Source of the DNA: Lutibaculum sp963816555
GTDB taxonomy: Bacteria > Pseudomonadota > Alphaproteobacteria > Rhizobiales > Tepidamorphaceae
Length of the DNA stretch: 64,000 bases
Assembly: GCA_963816555.1 (NCBI GenBank)
Contig: CAWFLD010000020.1
Coordinates: 1-64,000 of the forward strand
Direction of reading: 5' to 3'
In this document: in pieces, positions 44,481 through 53,889 of the stretch
Position numbering within the stretch: the stretch's first letter is position 1
Layout of the letters: each line of letters opens with the position of its first letter
Notes under the pieces: generated by a model
What the model was told of the DNA's origin: nothing
Databases searched by the model: none
The model's input: only the letters and a program-made list of their open reading frames with translations
Translations under genes and position numbers: made by a program

Positions 44481-46033
44481 TCAGGCGGGTCGTGCGGGAT
44501 CTGCGCTCCGGCGCAGGCGCGCGGGAAGGTGCTCTTCGTACCACTCCTTCACCGGCTCTAACAGCGGCTCGGCGAGGGCGCGCTCGAGATAGGCGTCGAG
44601 CCGCGGCAGGTGGGCGAGATAGCGCGGCTTTCCGTCGCGCCTGGCGAGCCTCGTGAAGATGCCGAGGATCTTCGTCGTGCGCTGCGCGCCCATCACGGCG
44701 ACGTCGGCGCGGACGGTGGCCTCGTCGACCTCGTGGCCGAGCGCGTCGCGGGCCAGGAGGTAGCGCTGCAGCAGGCCCTCGAAGAGCTCCGGCGGCACGT
44801 CGACGCGGGCGTCCATGGCGAGCGAGGCGAGGTCGTAGGCGGCGGGGCCGGCCAGCGCGTCCTGCACGTCGATCAGGCCGATGCGGCGCGTTCCCTCGCG
44901 GTCGGGCAGCCAGAGAAGGTTCGGCGAGTGGTAGTCGCGCAAGGTCAGGCTCGTCTCGCGCTCGCCCGCGGCGTAGGGCGCGAGCACCGTGCGCCACGCC
45001 GCCTCGAAGCTCCGCGACCGCCTCGTCGGACAGGCCGTGGCCCAGCACCATCGGCGCGAACCATTGCGGCATCAGCATCGTCTCGGCGAGGAGGGCGCCG
45101 AGGTCGAAGGGCGGCAGGTCGTGCTCGGCGCCGCCGGCCGAGAGGTGCGCCGGCCAGGCGATGCCGTGCAGCTCGGCGAGGAGCTCGGCCGCCAGCATGT
45201 AGCGCTCGGCGAGGGGCCTGCCCGCGGAATCGAGAACACCCTCGCCGCCGAGATCCTCGACGACGAGCAGGCCGGCGTCGAAGTCGGCCGCCAGGATGTC
45301 CGGCGCCGAGAAGCCGTGTCGCGTGCAGCGCGCCGGCCACGGCCGCGAAGGGCGTCACGCTCTCCGCCAGGTGCACCTGCCGGCTGTAGGGGACCTGGCC
45401 GACGCCGGGATCGGGGGCCGCCGGGGCGTCCATCAGCACGAGCGTGCGGCCGTCGAGCCGCAGCCGCTCGTAGCGCCTCGTCGAGGCGTCGCCGGCGAGG
45501 GGGCGGTGGTGCGCCGCCGACAGGCCGCTGCGCTCGAGCAGCGCCTCGATCGCCTCGAGCCGGGCGAGCCGCCTGGCCCAGCCGTCGCCGCGCGCCGCGA
45601 GCGTCGCGTGCCGCGCCTCGGGCTCGGCCGCGTCGAGCGACAGGTCGATCTCGAGCGCGTCGCCGGCGAAGGCGCCGGGCGCCCGCTCCGGCCATTCGAC
45701 GAGCAGGATGCCGGCCCGCAGCTCCGCGAGGCCGAGCTCGTCGAGCTCCTGCTCGCTGCCGATCCGGTAGAGGTCGAGATGCGACGCCCGGCCGTGCGCG
45801 AGCTCGTAGCTCTGGACGATCGTGAAGCTCGGCGAGGGCACCTCGAGGGCGTCGTCGTCGGCGAGCGCGCGCAGGAAGGCGCGGGCGAAGGCGGTCTTGC
45901 CGCTGCCGAGCTCGCCGTGCAGCAGGATCTGGTCGCCGGGGCCGGCGAGGCAGGCGATCTGGCCGGCGAGCCTCGCGGTCGCCTGCTCGTCCGCGAGCCG
46001 GCGCTCGAGGCGGGAAGTGTCTTCGTTCGTCAT
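44481..46033 (-). CDS. tsaE: TsaE-AmgK fusion (tRNA t6A ATPase / phosphotransferase), frame broken twice by single inserted bases
   Basis: A bifunctional protein known in Hyphomicrobiales. N-terminal TsaE (about 1-150): Walker A GELGSGKTAFARA, then SPSFTIVQSYE, HLDLYR and ILLVEWPER, the ATPase of the tRNA threonylcarbamoyl-adenosine complex. C-terminal aminoglycoside-phosphotransferase-like kinase of AmgK type: GDASTRRYERL, LLVVEDLGGEGVL, LRDYHSPNLLWL (catalytic loop) and GLIDVQDALAGP. The frame breaks at about 45316 (dropping an A in GCGACACGG restores ALHAHGFSAPDIL) and about 45010 (dropping a C in GCGGAGCTTC restores EFEAAWRTVLAP). Both repairs recover expected family sequence, so errors are likely. 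Sits between divL and the murU-like gene. Confidence 0.85.
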
Positions 46034-46049
46034 CTGTCGCAGGTGGCGT

Positions 46050-48671
46050 TCAATAGGTCTCTTTGCGCCCCGCCGTCGGCGCCGCCTCGAGGCGCGGCTG
46101 CGGGGCCGGCGCCTGCGGCCGCGCCTCGTCGAGCCGGCGGACCTGGTCGCCGCCGGGCTCGCTCGCGCGGGCGGGCGGCGTCACGGGAAAATGGCAGATC
46201 ACGGTGGTGCCGCGACCTTCCTCGCTGTCGAGCTCGACGCGGCCGCCATGCAGCTCCACGAGGCTCTTCACGAGCGACAGGCCGAGGCCGACGCCGCGGT
46301 GGCCGGTGCCGAGGGCATGGCTCTCGAAGCGCTCGAAGACGAGGCGGCGCACCTCGTCGGGAATGCCGCGGCCCTCGTCGGTCATGGTGAAGACGATCTC
46401 GCCGTCCTGCCTCCGCGCCGACAGGCGCACGGTCTGGCCGGTGTCGCTGAAGCCCACCGCGTTCGACAGGAGGTTGAAGATCACCTGGCGCAGGCGCTTC
46501 TCGTCGGCGGTGAAGGTGCCGATCCCGGCGGGGATGTCGAACTCGAGCAGGACGCCCGCCTCCTTGAAGCGGTCGGCGAGGCCGGCGGCGGCGGCCTCGG
46601 CGGCCCGGCGGGCGTCGACGTCGGAGAGCTCGAGCTCGAGCACGCCCGCGTCGATCGTCGCGAGGTCGAGAATGTCGTTGATGATGGCGAGCAGCGCGCT
46701 CGACGACGACAGGATGTAGTCCGCGTACTCGCGCTGGCGGCTGTTCAGCGTGCCGGTCGTCTCGTCGTTCATCAGCTCGGTGAAGCCGATGATGTTGGTC
46801 AGCGGCGCGCGCAGCTCGTAGCTGACCTTGTGGACGAACTCGTTCTTCACCCGGCTCGCCGCCATCAGCGCCTCGTTGCGGTCGCGCAGCACGCGCTCCA
46901 CGCGGGCGGTGTCGGTCATGTCGGTGAAGACGGCGAGCGTCGCGCCGTCGGGCAGGGGGGCCGCGCGCAGGTCGATGACCGTGCCGTCCGGCCGGTTCAT
47001 GCGCAGCGTCACCGGCTGGCGCTGGTCGGCGAGGCCGGTGACGGCGGCCTTGAGCTCGTTCCAGTCCTCCTCGACGTCGTAGAGCGGATGCGTCCAGCCG
47101 ATCAGCGTCTCGATGTGCGGCTCGCCCTCGAGCGCGCCGGGGTCGAGGCGCCACATGCCGGCGAAGGCGGGGTTGTGGAACTTCAGGCGGCCGTCGCTGC
47201 CGAACACGGCGATCGCCTCGGCCAGGCTGTCGAGCGTCTCGTGCTGCACGTGGGTCAGCGCGACGAAGCGCGTCTCGAGGTCGAGCGTCCGCGTCAGGTC
47301 CTCGAACAGGAAGGTCACGCCGCCGTCGGCGTTGGGGCTCCTGACGACGCGCAGGATCTGCCCGTCCGGCAGGTGCCAGACGGCGGGCTTGGAGATCGCG
47401 GCGCCGACGCCCTCGGCCGTCTCCTCGCCCGCGACCATCTTGCGGTGCCACTGGCGGTAGTCGGCCTGCTCCGGCAGGCGGCGCGCCGAGCGCAGGCGGT
47501 CGAGCAGCTCGCCGAGGCTCGGGCGCTCGGAGAGGAAGCCCTCGGGCAGCGGCCAGAGGTCGCGGAAGGCCTTGTTGTGGAAGGCGAGGCGGCGGTCGGC
47601 GTCGAACACGGCGACCGCGGTCGCGACCTTGTCGAGCGTCCAGGCGTGCGCCTTCTCCTGGCGCTCGCGCTCCTGCCGCGCCGCCTCGAGCTCGGTCACG
47701 TCGAGGGCGAAGCCGACGCTGCCGAGCGCGGTGTTCTCCTCGTGCGCCGCGTAGATCCGGCGCTCGCCGTCCTGCCGGACGAGGACCCGGCCCTCGCCGG
47801 AGCCGCGCTCGCGCCTCGTGCGCTCGATCTCGGCCATGGCGGCGCCGAAGAGCGGGCTCTGGCGGGTGACGAGATCCTCGAGGCTCTCGGCGCCGGCCGC
47901 GGCGAGGCAGGCGCGGTTGGCGAAGCTGAGGGCCTGGTCGCGGCCGCGCAGCCAGACCGGCACGGGCAGCGCCTCGAGGGCCGTGCGCAGCGCCTCCGCC
48001 TCGCGGCTCAGCGTCTTGTGGCGGTCGTGGAAGGCGGCGAGCTCGGCGCTCTGGCCGGCGAGGTCGCGGATCCTCAGCGCGGCGCGGCCGCCGACCGTGC
48101 GGCCGTCCATCTCGACGTAGCCGCCGGCCCGGGTGCGCACCATCACGTTGAAGCCCTCGCCGCGGCTGCGCAGCCGCTCGACGAGGCGCTCGGCGTCGGT
48201 GGCGCCCTGCGGCGTCAGCCACTTGCCGAAGGCGAGGACGTCGCGGCGCTCCTGCGGCAGGTCCCTGGCGTCGCCGGTGTGCAGCCTTATGTCGGGCTCG
48301 GCCCTCGCGGAATCCCAGACGACGAGCACCTGCTGCTCGGCCTCGAGCAGGCTCTCGGCGCGGTCGGCGCGGGCCTTGGTGTCGCCCAGCACCTCCTCGT
48401 GCGCCGTCCGCTCCTCGGCGAGGGCGCGCCTCGTGCGCACCAGCGCGACGGCGGCGATGACGGCGAAGGCGAGCGTGCCGAGGAACAGGGAGAGCGTGAC
48501 CATCTCCCCCTGCGGCGGGCCCTGGAACATGTCGCGCATCGGCTCGGCGATCGCCCGCCGAAGCTCTGCGCCGCCCTGGGCGTGGGCGGGCAGGGGAACG
48601 GTCGACGCGAGGAGCACGGCGCAACGCGCCGCCAGCCCCGAAGCCTTCGATCCTGGCTTCTCTCGCGTCAT
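46050..48671 (-). CDS. divL: Sensor pseudokinase DivL (Tyr in place of phosphoacceptor His)
   Basis: An 873-residue cell-cycle signalling protein. It has a signal/membrane N terminus (about 10-32 and a helix at 55-80), several PAS-like modules (about 225-620), a HisKA dimerisation helix and an HATPase domain (NLLSNAVGFS, DEGRGIPDE, GVGLGLSLVKSLV). The phosphoacceptor segment reads HKVSYELRAPLTN: residue 618 is Tyr where histidine kinases have His. That substitution is the hallmark of DivL, which in Caulobacter binds DivK~P and controls CckA and thus CtrA. A GGAAGGGG site precedes ATG 48671. It lies between ahcY and tsaE-amgK, the normal place in Hyphomicrobiales. Confidence 0.85.
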   Translation of the reverse strand: MTREKPGSKASGLAARCAVLLASTVPLPAHAQGGAELRRAIAEPMRDMFQGPPQGEMVTLSLFLGTLAFAVIAAVALVRTRRALAEERTAHEEVLGDTKARADRAESLLEAEQQVLVVWDSARAEPDIRLHTGDARDLPQERRDVLAFGKWLTPQGATDAERLVERLRSRGEGFNVMVRTRAGGYVEMDGRTVGGRAALRIRDLAGQSAELAAFHDRHKTLSREAEALRTALEALPVPVWLRGRDQALSFANRACLAAAGAESLEDLVTRQSPLFGAAMAEIERTRRERGSGEGRVLVRQDGERRIYAAHEENTALGSVGFALDVTELEAARQERERQEKAHAWTLDKVATAVAVFDADRRLAFHNKAFRDLWPLPEGFLSERPSLGELLDRLRSARRLPEQADYRQWHRKMVAGEETAEGVGAAISKPAVWHLPDGQILRVVRSPNADGGVTFLFEDLTRTLDLETRFVALTHVQHETLDSLAEAIAVFGSDGRLKFHNPAFAGMWRLDPGALEGEPHIETLIGWTHPLYDVEEDWNELKAAVTGLADQRQPVTLRMNRPDGTVIDLRAAPLPDGATLAVFTDMTDTARVERVLRDRNEALMAASRVKNEFVHKVSYELRAPLTNIIGFTELMNDETTGTLNSRQREYADYILSSSSALLAIINDILDLATIDAGVLELELSDVDARRAAEAAAAGLADRFKEAGVLLEFDIPAGIGTFTADEKRLRQVIFNLLSNAVGFSDTGQTVRLSARRQDGEIVFTMTDEGRGIPDEVRRLVFERFESHALGTGHRGVGLGLSLVKSLVELHGGRVELDSEEGRGTTVICHFPVTPPARASEPGGDQVRRLDEARPQAPAPQPRLEAAPTAGRKETY

Positions 48672-48796
48672 TCCGTCCCCTTCCGGCCGGGCGCGCCGCT
48701 CACGTCGCGGCGCGCGAGCCGGCCCCGCCTCGAATCATGGTCAATCTACCTGCTTCGGGGCAGCCAGACCAACCGTGATCCGCATCGGCCGATCGC

Positions 48797-50193
48797 TTAG
48801 TAGCGATACTGCTCCGACTTGTAGGGGCCCTCCTGGGAGACGCCGATATAGCTGGCCTGCTCGGAGCTGAGCTGCGTCAGCTTGACGCCGAGCTTGTCGA
48901 GGTGCAGCGCGGCGACCTTCTCGTCGAGATGCTTCGGCAGCACGTAGACCTTGTTCTCGTACTGGCCGTTGTTCTGCCACAGCTCGATCTGCGCCAGCGT
49001 CTGGTTGGTGAAGGACGCCGACATGACGAAGCTCGGGTGGCCGGTCGCGTTGCCGAGGTTGACGAGGCGGCCCTCCGACAGCAGCAGCATGCGCTTGCCG
49101 TCCGGGAACTCGATCATGTCGACCTGCGGCTTGATGTTCGTCCACTTGAGGTTCTTCAGGCCGCCGACCTGGATCTCGTTGTCGAAGTGGCCGATGTTGC
49201 AGACGATCGCCATGTCCTTCATCGCCCGCATGTGGTCGACGGTCAGGACGTCCTTGTTGCCGGTGGCGGTGACGAAGATGTCGGCGCGCGGCGCGGCGTC
49301 CTCCATCGTGGTCACGGAGAAGCCGTCCATCGCCGCCTGCAGCGCGCAGATCGGGTCGATCTCGGTGACGATGACGCGGGCGCCGGCGCCGCGCAGCGAC
49401 TGCGCCGAGCCCTTGCCGACGTCGCCGTAGCCGGCGACGACCGCGACCTTGCCGGCCATCATGACGTCGGTGGCGCGGCGGATGCCGTCGACGAGCGACT
49501 CGCGGCAGCCGTACTTGTTGTCGAACTTCGACTTGGTGACGCGAGTCGTTGACGTTGATCGCCGGGAACGGCAGGTCGCCCTTCTTCTGCATCTCGTAGA
49601 GGCGCAGCACGCCGGTCGTCGTCTCCTCGGAGACGCCCTTGATGGAGTCGCGCACCTTGGCGAACCAGCCGGGCGAGCGCTCGAGGCGCTTCTTCATCAC
49701 CTTGACGAGCGCCTCTTCCTCCTCGTTGGAGGGCTTGGGCATCTTCGAGGCGTCCGCCTCGACCTTCGCGCCGAGCAGGATGTACATCGTCGCGTCGCCG
49801 CCGTCGTCGAGGATCATGTTGGCGACCTCGCCGTTCGGCCAGTCGAAGATCCGGTCGACGTACTCCCAGTACTCCTCGAGCGTCTCGCCCTTCTCGGCGA
49901 AGACCGGCGTGCCGGCGGCGGCGATCGCCGCGGCGGCGTGGTCCTGCGTCGAGAAGATGTTGCACGAGGCCCAGCGGACGTCGGCGCCGAGCGCCTTCAG
50001 CGTCTCGATCAGCACGGCCGTCTGGATCGTCATGTGCAGGCAGCCGGCGATGCGGGCGCCCTTCAGCGGCTGCGACGGCGCCGTACTCCTCGCGGGTCGC
50101 CATGAGGCCGGGCATCTCGGTCTCGGCGATCTCGATCTCCTTGCGGCCCCAGCCGGCGAGCGAGAGGTCCTTCACCTTCGAATCTGTCGTCAT
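48797..50193 (-). CDS. ahcY: Adenosylhomocysteinase, frame broken twice by single inserted bases
   Basis: NAD-dependent enzyme that splits S-adenosylhomocysteine to homocysteine and adenosine, relieving inhibition of methyltransferases. Three overlapping frames together give 464 residues, the normal length. Break 1 (about 50081): removing one C from GGCGCCGTCGC restores EEYGASQPLKGARIAG. Break 2 (about 49547): removing one C from GACTCGCGTCACC restores NVNDSVTKSKFDNKYG. Both are invariant family blocks. The later part has GYGDVGKGSAQSL (NAD binding), FVTATGNKDVL and the C-terminal KSEQYRY. A broken ahcY would be very unlikely to be real, so sequencing insertions are the best explanation. GAGG lies 5 bases before the ATG. 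Confidence 0.92.
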
Positions 50194-50215
50194 CCTGTCC
50201 TCGTTCCTGTCGCGG

Positions 50216-50252
50216 GCGCGATGCCCATATAAGGGTATGTTTATGTCGGAAT
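50216..50252 (-). promoter_or_regulatory. AT-rich candidate promoter/operator of ahcY
   Basis: Around 50227-50250 the plus strand reads CCCATATAAGGGTATGTTTA, with an imperfect inverted repeat (CATATAA...TTTATG). It lies 25-60 bases upstream of ahcY. ArsR-type SahR regulators are known to bind AT-rich palindromes before ahcY in proteobacteria; the link here is inference. Confidence 0.3.
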
Positions 50253-50291
50253 GGCTAGTGGCCGCGTCTATAGCAGCGCCGCGGCCCGGCC

Positions 50292-50745
50292 TCAATGGCG
50301 AGCGTAGCTCGCGCCGCCCAGGCGGCCGCTCCCGGCGAGCAGCGTGTCGGCGCCGGGCACGATGTCGGTGTTCTGCGCCGCGACGCCGACCCAGCCCTCG
50401 GCCGTCCGCCGCGCGACGAGGAGCAGCACGCCGCGCCGTGCGCCGGCCGGCGTCCCGTCCGGGGCCTGCTGGCCCTCGAGACGCCACAGGCCGTGCACCG
50501 TCGCGGCCTCCGGCGCGATCTCCTTCACCGCCACCGTCTCGAAGGTGAGCGTCGCCCCGCGGAAGATCCGGTCGAAGCCGTAGGCATGGGCCTTCTCGAT
50601 GTCGCGCCGCCGGCGCCACCACAGGCCCGACCACGTTCACGAAATCGGCATCCTCGGCGAAGAGGCGCGCGAGCCGGGCCGCGTCGCCGGCGTTCCAGGC
50701 GGCCGCGAACGCGGCGGCGAGGTCCTCGGGCGTGTCGACGGGCAT
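50292..50745 (-). CDS. SnoaL-like (SgcJ/EcaC) protein, frame broken by one inserted base
   Basis: A 150-residue NTF2-fold protein once repaired. N-terminal part: DLAAAFAAAWNAGDAARLAR and FAEDADFVNVVG. C-terminal part: FDRIFRGATLTFETVAVKEI, then GVLLLVARRTAEGWVGVAAQ. Removing one C from GTCGGGCCTGTGG (about 50622) gives DFVNVVGLWWRRRRDIEKAH, the expected join for this family. Members range from polyketide cyclases to orphan enzymes, so function is open. GGAGG lies 7 bases before the ATG at 50745. It is between ahcY and the PTS genes. Confidence 0.72.
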
Positions 50746-50801
50746 GGGCGCACCTCCGTGCGAGGGGGATATTCCGGCGAGCCGGAGGCGCGGGGCGGTC
50801 G

Positions 50802-51101
50802 TCAGCCCTGGTCCTCGCCGAACCCGCTCTCGACGAGCGCGGCGAGCGCCTCCAGCGCCTCGGCGGCCTGCTCGCCGCTGGCGGCGATCTCGATCTGCGA
50901 GCCGGGCCCGGCGCCGAGCGCGAGGAGGCCCATGATCGAGGTGCCGCCGACGGTCTGCGAATCCCGCGTCACCGTCACCTGCGCCGGGAAGGTGGCGGCG
51001 CACTTCACGAACTTGGCCGAGGCCCGCGCGTGCAGGCCGCGCCTGTTGCAGATGCTTACCGTGCGGGCGAGGCGGTCGCCCGTGTCGTCCATTCCGTTCA
51101 T
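50802..51101 (-). CDS. ptsH: Phosphocarrier protein HPr
   Basis: Phosphorelay carrier of the nitrogen-type phosphotransferase system. The 99-residue protein has the phosphorylated H24 in NRRGLHARASAKF and the regulatory serine S55 in GGTSIMGLLALGA, the target of HprK. A short acidic tail follows. Its ATG overlaps the stop of the EIIA gene (ATGA). Together with EIIA and hprK it forms the truncated PTS of alphaproteobacteria, which regulates instead of transporting sugars. Confidence 0.93.
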   Translation of the reverse strand: MNGMDDTGDRLARTVSICNRRGLHARASAKFVKCAATFPAQVTVTRDSQTVGGTSIMGLLALGAGPGSQIEIAASGEQAAEALEALAALVESGFGEDQG

Positions 51102-51502
51102 GCGCTGCCGGACAGAACCTCGCTCGCCACGCTGATATACTTGCGGCCGGCGTCGCGCGCGGTGATCGCGGCGGAGGCGAGGTCCGCCGTGCCACGCACG
51201 CTGGCGAGCTTGATCAGCATCGGCAGGTTGACGCCCGCCACGACCTCGATCCGGGCCGACTGCATGACGGAGATCGCGAGGTTCGACGGCGTGCCGCCGA
51301 ACATGTCGGTCAGCACGATGACGCCGTCGCCGCGATCCACCTCGTCCACCGCCTGCACGATCTCCTCCCGCCGCTGCTCCATGTCGTCCTCGGGACCTAT
51401 GGATACGGTGGCGAAGGCCTCCTGGATGCCGACGACGTGTTCCAGCGCGGCGCGGAACTCGGCGGCGAGGCGGCCATGTGTGACGACGACGAGACCGATC
51501 AT
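51098..51502 (-). CDS. PTS EIIA component, mannose family
   Basis: A 134-residue EIIA-Man-type protein with the phosphoacceptor H9 in LVVVTHGRLA and the active-site loop VLTDMFGGTPSNLA. In alphaproteobacteria this protein (EIIA-Man or PtsM/ManX) has no sugar permease partner and takes phosphate from HPr as a regulatory output. It overlaps HPr by four bases and follows hprK by about 110 bases. Confidence 0.93.
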   Translation of the reverse strand: MIGLVVVTHGRLAAEFRAALEHVVGIQEAFATVSIGPEDDMEQRREEIVQAVDEVDRGDGVIVLTDMFGGTPSNLAISVMQSARIEVVAGVNLPMLIKLASVRGTADLASAAITARDAGRKYISVASEVLSGSA

Positions 51503-51614
51503 TTAGGGGGCGTCGGCTCCGGAGGGGCGGGCTTGGCCGCCGGCGCCGCTTCGAGGCGGCCTTATTGGGGTTATCTGCACGGTGGCGGCAATTTGAACCG
51601 GCTGGAACGAGGAT

Positions 51615-52112
51615 TCAAGTCGGAGATGGCCGGGCGACGAAGGGATCGTCCACGACGGGCGGACGAACGCCCTCCCAGAGGCCCCGGGCCACCGCCATGA
51701 CGGCCTCCGCGGCCGCCGGCTCCCGGGGATCGAGCGCGATGCGCGGCACATCGACGCCGCAGATCGCGGTGCCGCACGCATCCGGCTCCGGCAGCCTGTC
51801 CTCGGGCTCGTAGACGAGGTCGACGACGAGGCCGAGCGCGGCCCGGGCGACGGATGGCAGGCGGCGCAGGCCGACGCCGCGGATCTCGATGAGGCCGCGC
51901 GTCGCCGCCGGGGGCACGACCAGCACCTCGCCGGCGAAGGCGCGCGCGTGGACCGCGTCGTCGGCGACGAGGCGCACCGGCACGTGCGGCCCGTCGCGGC
52001 CGATCAGCGCCAGCGCCAGGCTCGACTTCCCGACGCCCGACGGCCCGCGCAGGAGCACCGCGCGTGGGCCGACGAGGACGGCGGTGCCGAGGACGAGCTT
52101 GAGGCCGTCCAT
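51615..52112 (-). CDS. hprK: HPr kinase/phosphorylase, kinase domain only
   Basis: A 165-residue protein with Walker A GPSGVGKSS (23-31), a metal-binding LVADDAVHA and the HprK signature IEIRGVGLRRLP. Firmicute HprK is about twice as long; the N-terminal domain is missing here, the normal state in Hyphomicrobiales. It phosphorylates HPr on S55. Its ATG overlaps the chvG stop (ATGA), tying the envelope-stress two-component system to the PTS in one operon. Confidence 0.92.
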   Translation of the reverse strand: MDGLKLVLGTAVLVGPRAVLLRGPSGVGKSSLALALIGRDGPHVPVRLVADDAVHARAFAGEVLVVPPAATRGLIEIRGVGLRRLPSVARAALGLVVDLVYEPEDRLPEPDACGTAICGVDVPRIALDPREPAAAEAVMAVARGLWEGVRPPVVDDPFVARPSPT

Positions 52113-53866
52113 CACGTCGTCGCCGGCAGCCGCACCACGAACCGGGCGCCGAGCACCTTCGGGACGGGGTCGGAGGACATGCGGTTCTCCGCGTAGATGC
52201 GCCCCTCGTGGGCCTCGACGATCTGCTTGGAGATCGACAGGCCGAGCCCGGAATGGCTGCCGAAGATCTCGCGCTCGCCGCGGTCGGTGTAGAAGCGGTC
52301 GAAGATGCGGCCGAGATTGTCGGGCGGGATGCCGGGCCCCTCGTCCTCGACGGCGATCTCGACCTGCTGGCGCAGGCGGCGCGCCTTGACCCGCACGACG
52401 CCCCCCTCGGGGGAGAAGGAGCGGGCGTTGTCGATCAGGTTGTTGATGACCTGGCCGATGCGCGTGGCGTGGCCGTTGACGTAGTAGGCCGTGTTGTCGG
52501 CCTTGGCGACCTCCAGCACGACCTCGGGGGCGCCGGGTGACCGCAGGTCGTTGGACATGCTGACGACGGCCTTGAGCAGGTCGCGGATCTCGACCGGCTC
52601 GGCGTCGGAGCGGGCGAGCTCGGCGTCGAGCCGCGAGGCGTCGGAGATGTCGCTGATCAGCCGGTCGATGCGCTGCAGGTCGTGCTGGATGATCGCGAGC
52701 AGGCGCTTCCGGTCCTCCTCCTTCTTCACCAGCGGCAGCGTGTCGATGGCGCTGCGCAGCGAGGTCAGCGGGTTCTTCAGCTCGTGCGCCACGTCGGCGG
52801 CGAAGGCCTCGATCGCGTCGATCCTGGCGTAGAGCGCCCGCGTCATCTCCCTGAGCGTGCGCGACAGGTGGCCGATCTCGTCGTGCCGGTCGGTGAAGTC
52901 GGGGATCTCGGCGCGCGCCCGGCGGCCGTAGCGCACCCGCTCCGCCGCCGCCGCCAGGCGGTGCACGGGGCCGGCGATCGTGCCGGCGAGCAGGATCGAC
53001 AGCACCACCGTGACGGCCGCGGCGACGAGGAAGATCCTGAGGATGCCCATGCGCTCGGCGCGGACGATGGCGTCGATGTCGCCGCCCTGCGTCGACAGGA
53101 GGAGCGAGCCGAGCACCACGCGGAAGCGCTGGATGGGCACCGCGACCGAGACGATCATCTCGCCCTTGTCGTTGACGCGGACGAGGCTCGCTGGGCTGCC
53201 GTTGAGGGCCGCGTCGACCTCGGAGTAGCCGCGCCCCTCGTTCGGCCCGAGCTCCTTGTAGACCGGCAGGTCGCCGCGCCGGAACCAGCGCTGCGCGGCG
53301 TTCCACATGCGGGTGATGAGGCCCGGCCCTTCCGCGTCGGGCGGCGGCAGCTCGTAGGACAGGATCTGGCCGCGCGACAGGATGTAGCGGGAATCGAGGA
53401 GCAGCGAGCCGTCGCGGTCGTAGATGCGCGCGCGCGTCCGCGTCGGCTGGATCAGCCGGCGCAGGATGCGGGCGATCTCCTCGGGGTTGAGCGGGAACTC
53501 GAGCGCGCCGATCTGCTCGCCGCTGGCGTTGAAGTTGTTGTCGGAATCGAGGTCGAGGAAGGATTCCGGATCGACCTGCCGCGGGCTCGTGTCGCGCTCG
53601 GTCGCGGCCTGGGCGAGCGCGTTGGCGATGATCTCGCCCTGCGTCAGCAGGCTCTCGACCCGGGCGTCGGTCAGGCCCTCGCGGAACTGGTTGAGGTAGA
53701 GGATGGCCGAGACCATCGCGACGAGGCCGGCCAGGTTGATGATGGCGATGCGGCGCGTCAGGCTCGAGAACGCGTTGTCGCGCACGAAGCGCGCCGCCGC
53801 GCGGAAGCCGGTCCGCCACGGGCGCGGATCCGCCGGCGGGTCGTCCACATCGGGTTCGGCTGTCAT
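52112..53866 (-). CDS. chvG: Sensor histidine kinase ChvG (ExoS)
   Basis: Membrane sensor for acid and envelope stress, controlling exopolysaccharide, motility and host-interaction genes in rhizobia, Agrobacterium and Brucella. The 584-residue protein has TM1 (about 39-59), a long periplasmic domain (60-270) and TM2 (about 275-298). HAMP follows, then HisKA with H361 in DVAHELKNPLTSLRS and HATPase boxes (NNLIDNARSFS, DEGPGIPP, GLGLSISKQIVEAH). Its length and the ...NNFNASGEQIGALEFPLNP stretch of the sensor region fit ChvG. Downstream of chvI by about 20 bases. Confidence 0.95.
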   Translation of the reverse strand: MTAEPDVDDPPADPRPWRTGFRAAARFVRDNAFSSLTRRIAIINLAGLVAMVSAILYLNQFREGLTDARVESLLTQGEIIANALAQAATERDTSPRQVDPESFLDLDSDNNFNASGEQIGALEFPLNPEEIARILRRLIQPTRTRARIYDRDGSLLLDSRYILSRGQILSYELPPPDAEGPGLITRMWNAAQRWFRRGDLPVYKELGPNEGRGYSEVDAALNGSPASLVRVNDKGEMIVSVAVPIQRFRVVLGSLLLSTQGGDIDAIVRAERMGILRIFLVAAAVTVVLSILLAGTIAGPVHRLAAAAERVRYGRRARAEIPDFTDRHDEIGHLSRTLREMTRALYARIDAIEAFAADVAHELKNPLTSLRSAIDTLPLVKKEEDRKRLLAIIQHDLQRIDRLISDISDASRLDAELARSDAEPVEIRDLLKAVVSMSNDLRSPGAPEVVLEVAKADNTAYYVNGHATRIGQVINNLIDNARSFSPEGGVVRVKARRLRQQVEIAVEDEGPGIPPDNLGRIFDRFYTDRGEREIFGSHSGLGLSISKQIVEAHEGRIYAENRMSSDPVPKVLGARFVVRLPATT

Positions 53867-53889
53867 GACGCCCCTGCGGTCCCGGCTCC

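Noticed and set aside
48797..50193. ahcY as a true pseudogene or a programmed frameshift gene
   Set aside because: Both breaks are single inserted bases within invariant motifs, with all other residues intact. Other genes in the window show the same error type.
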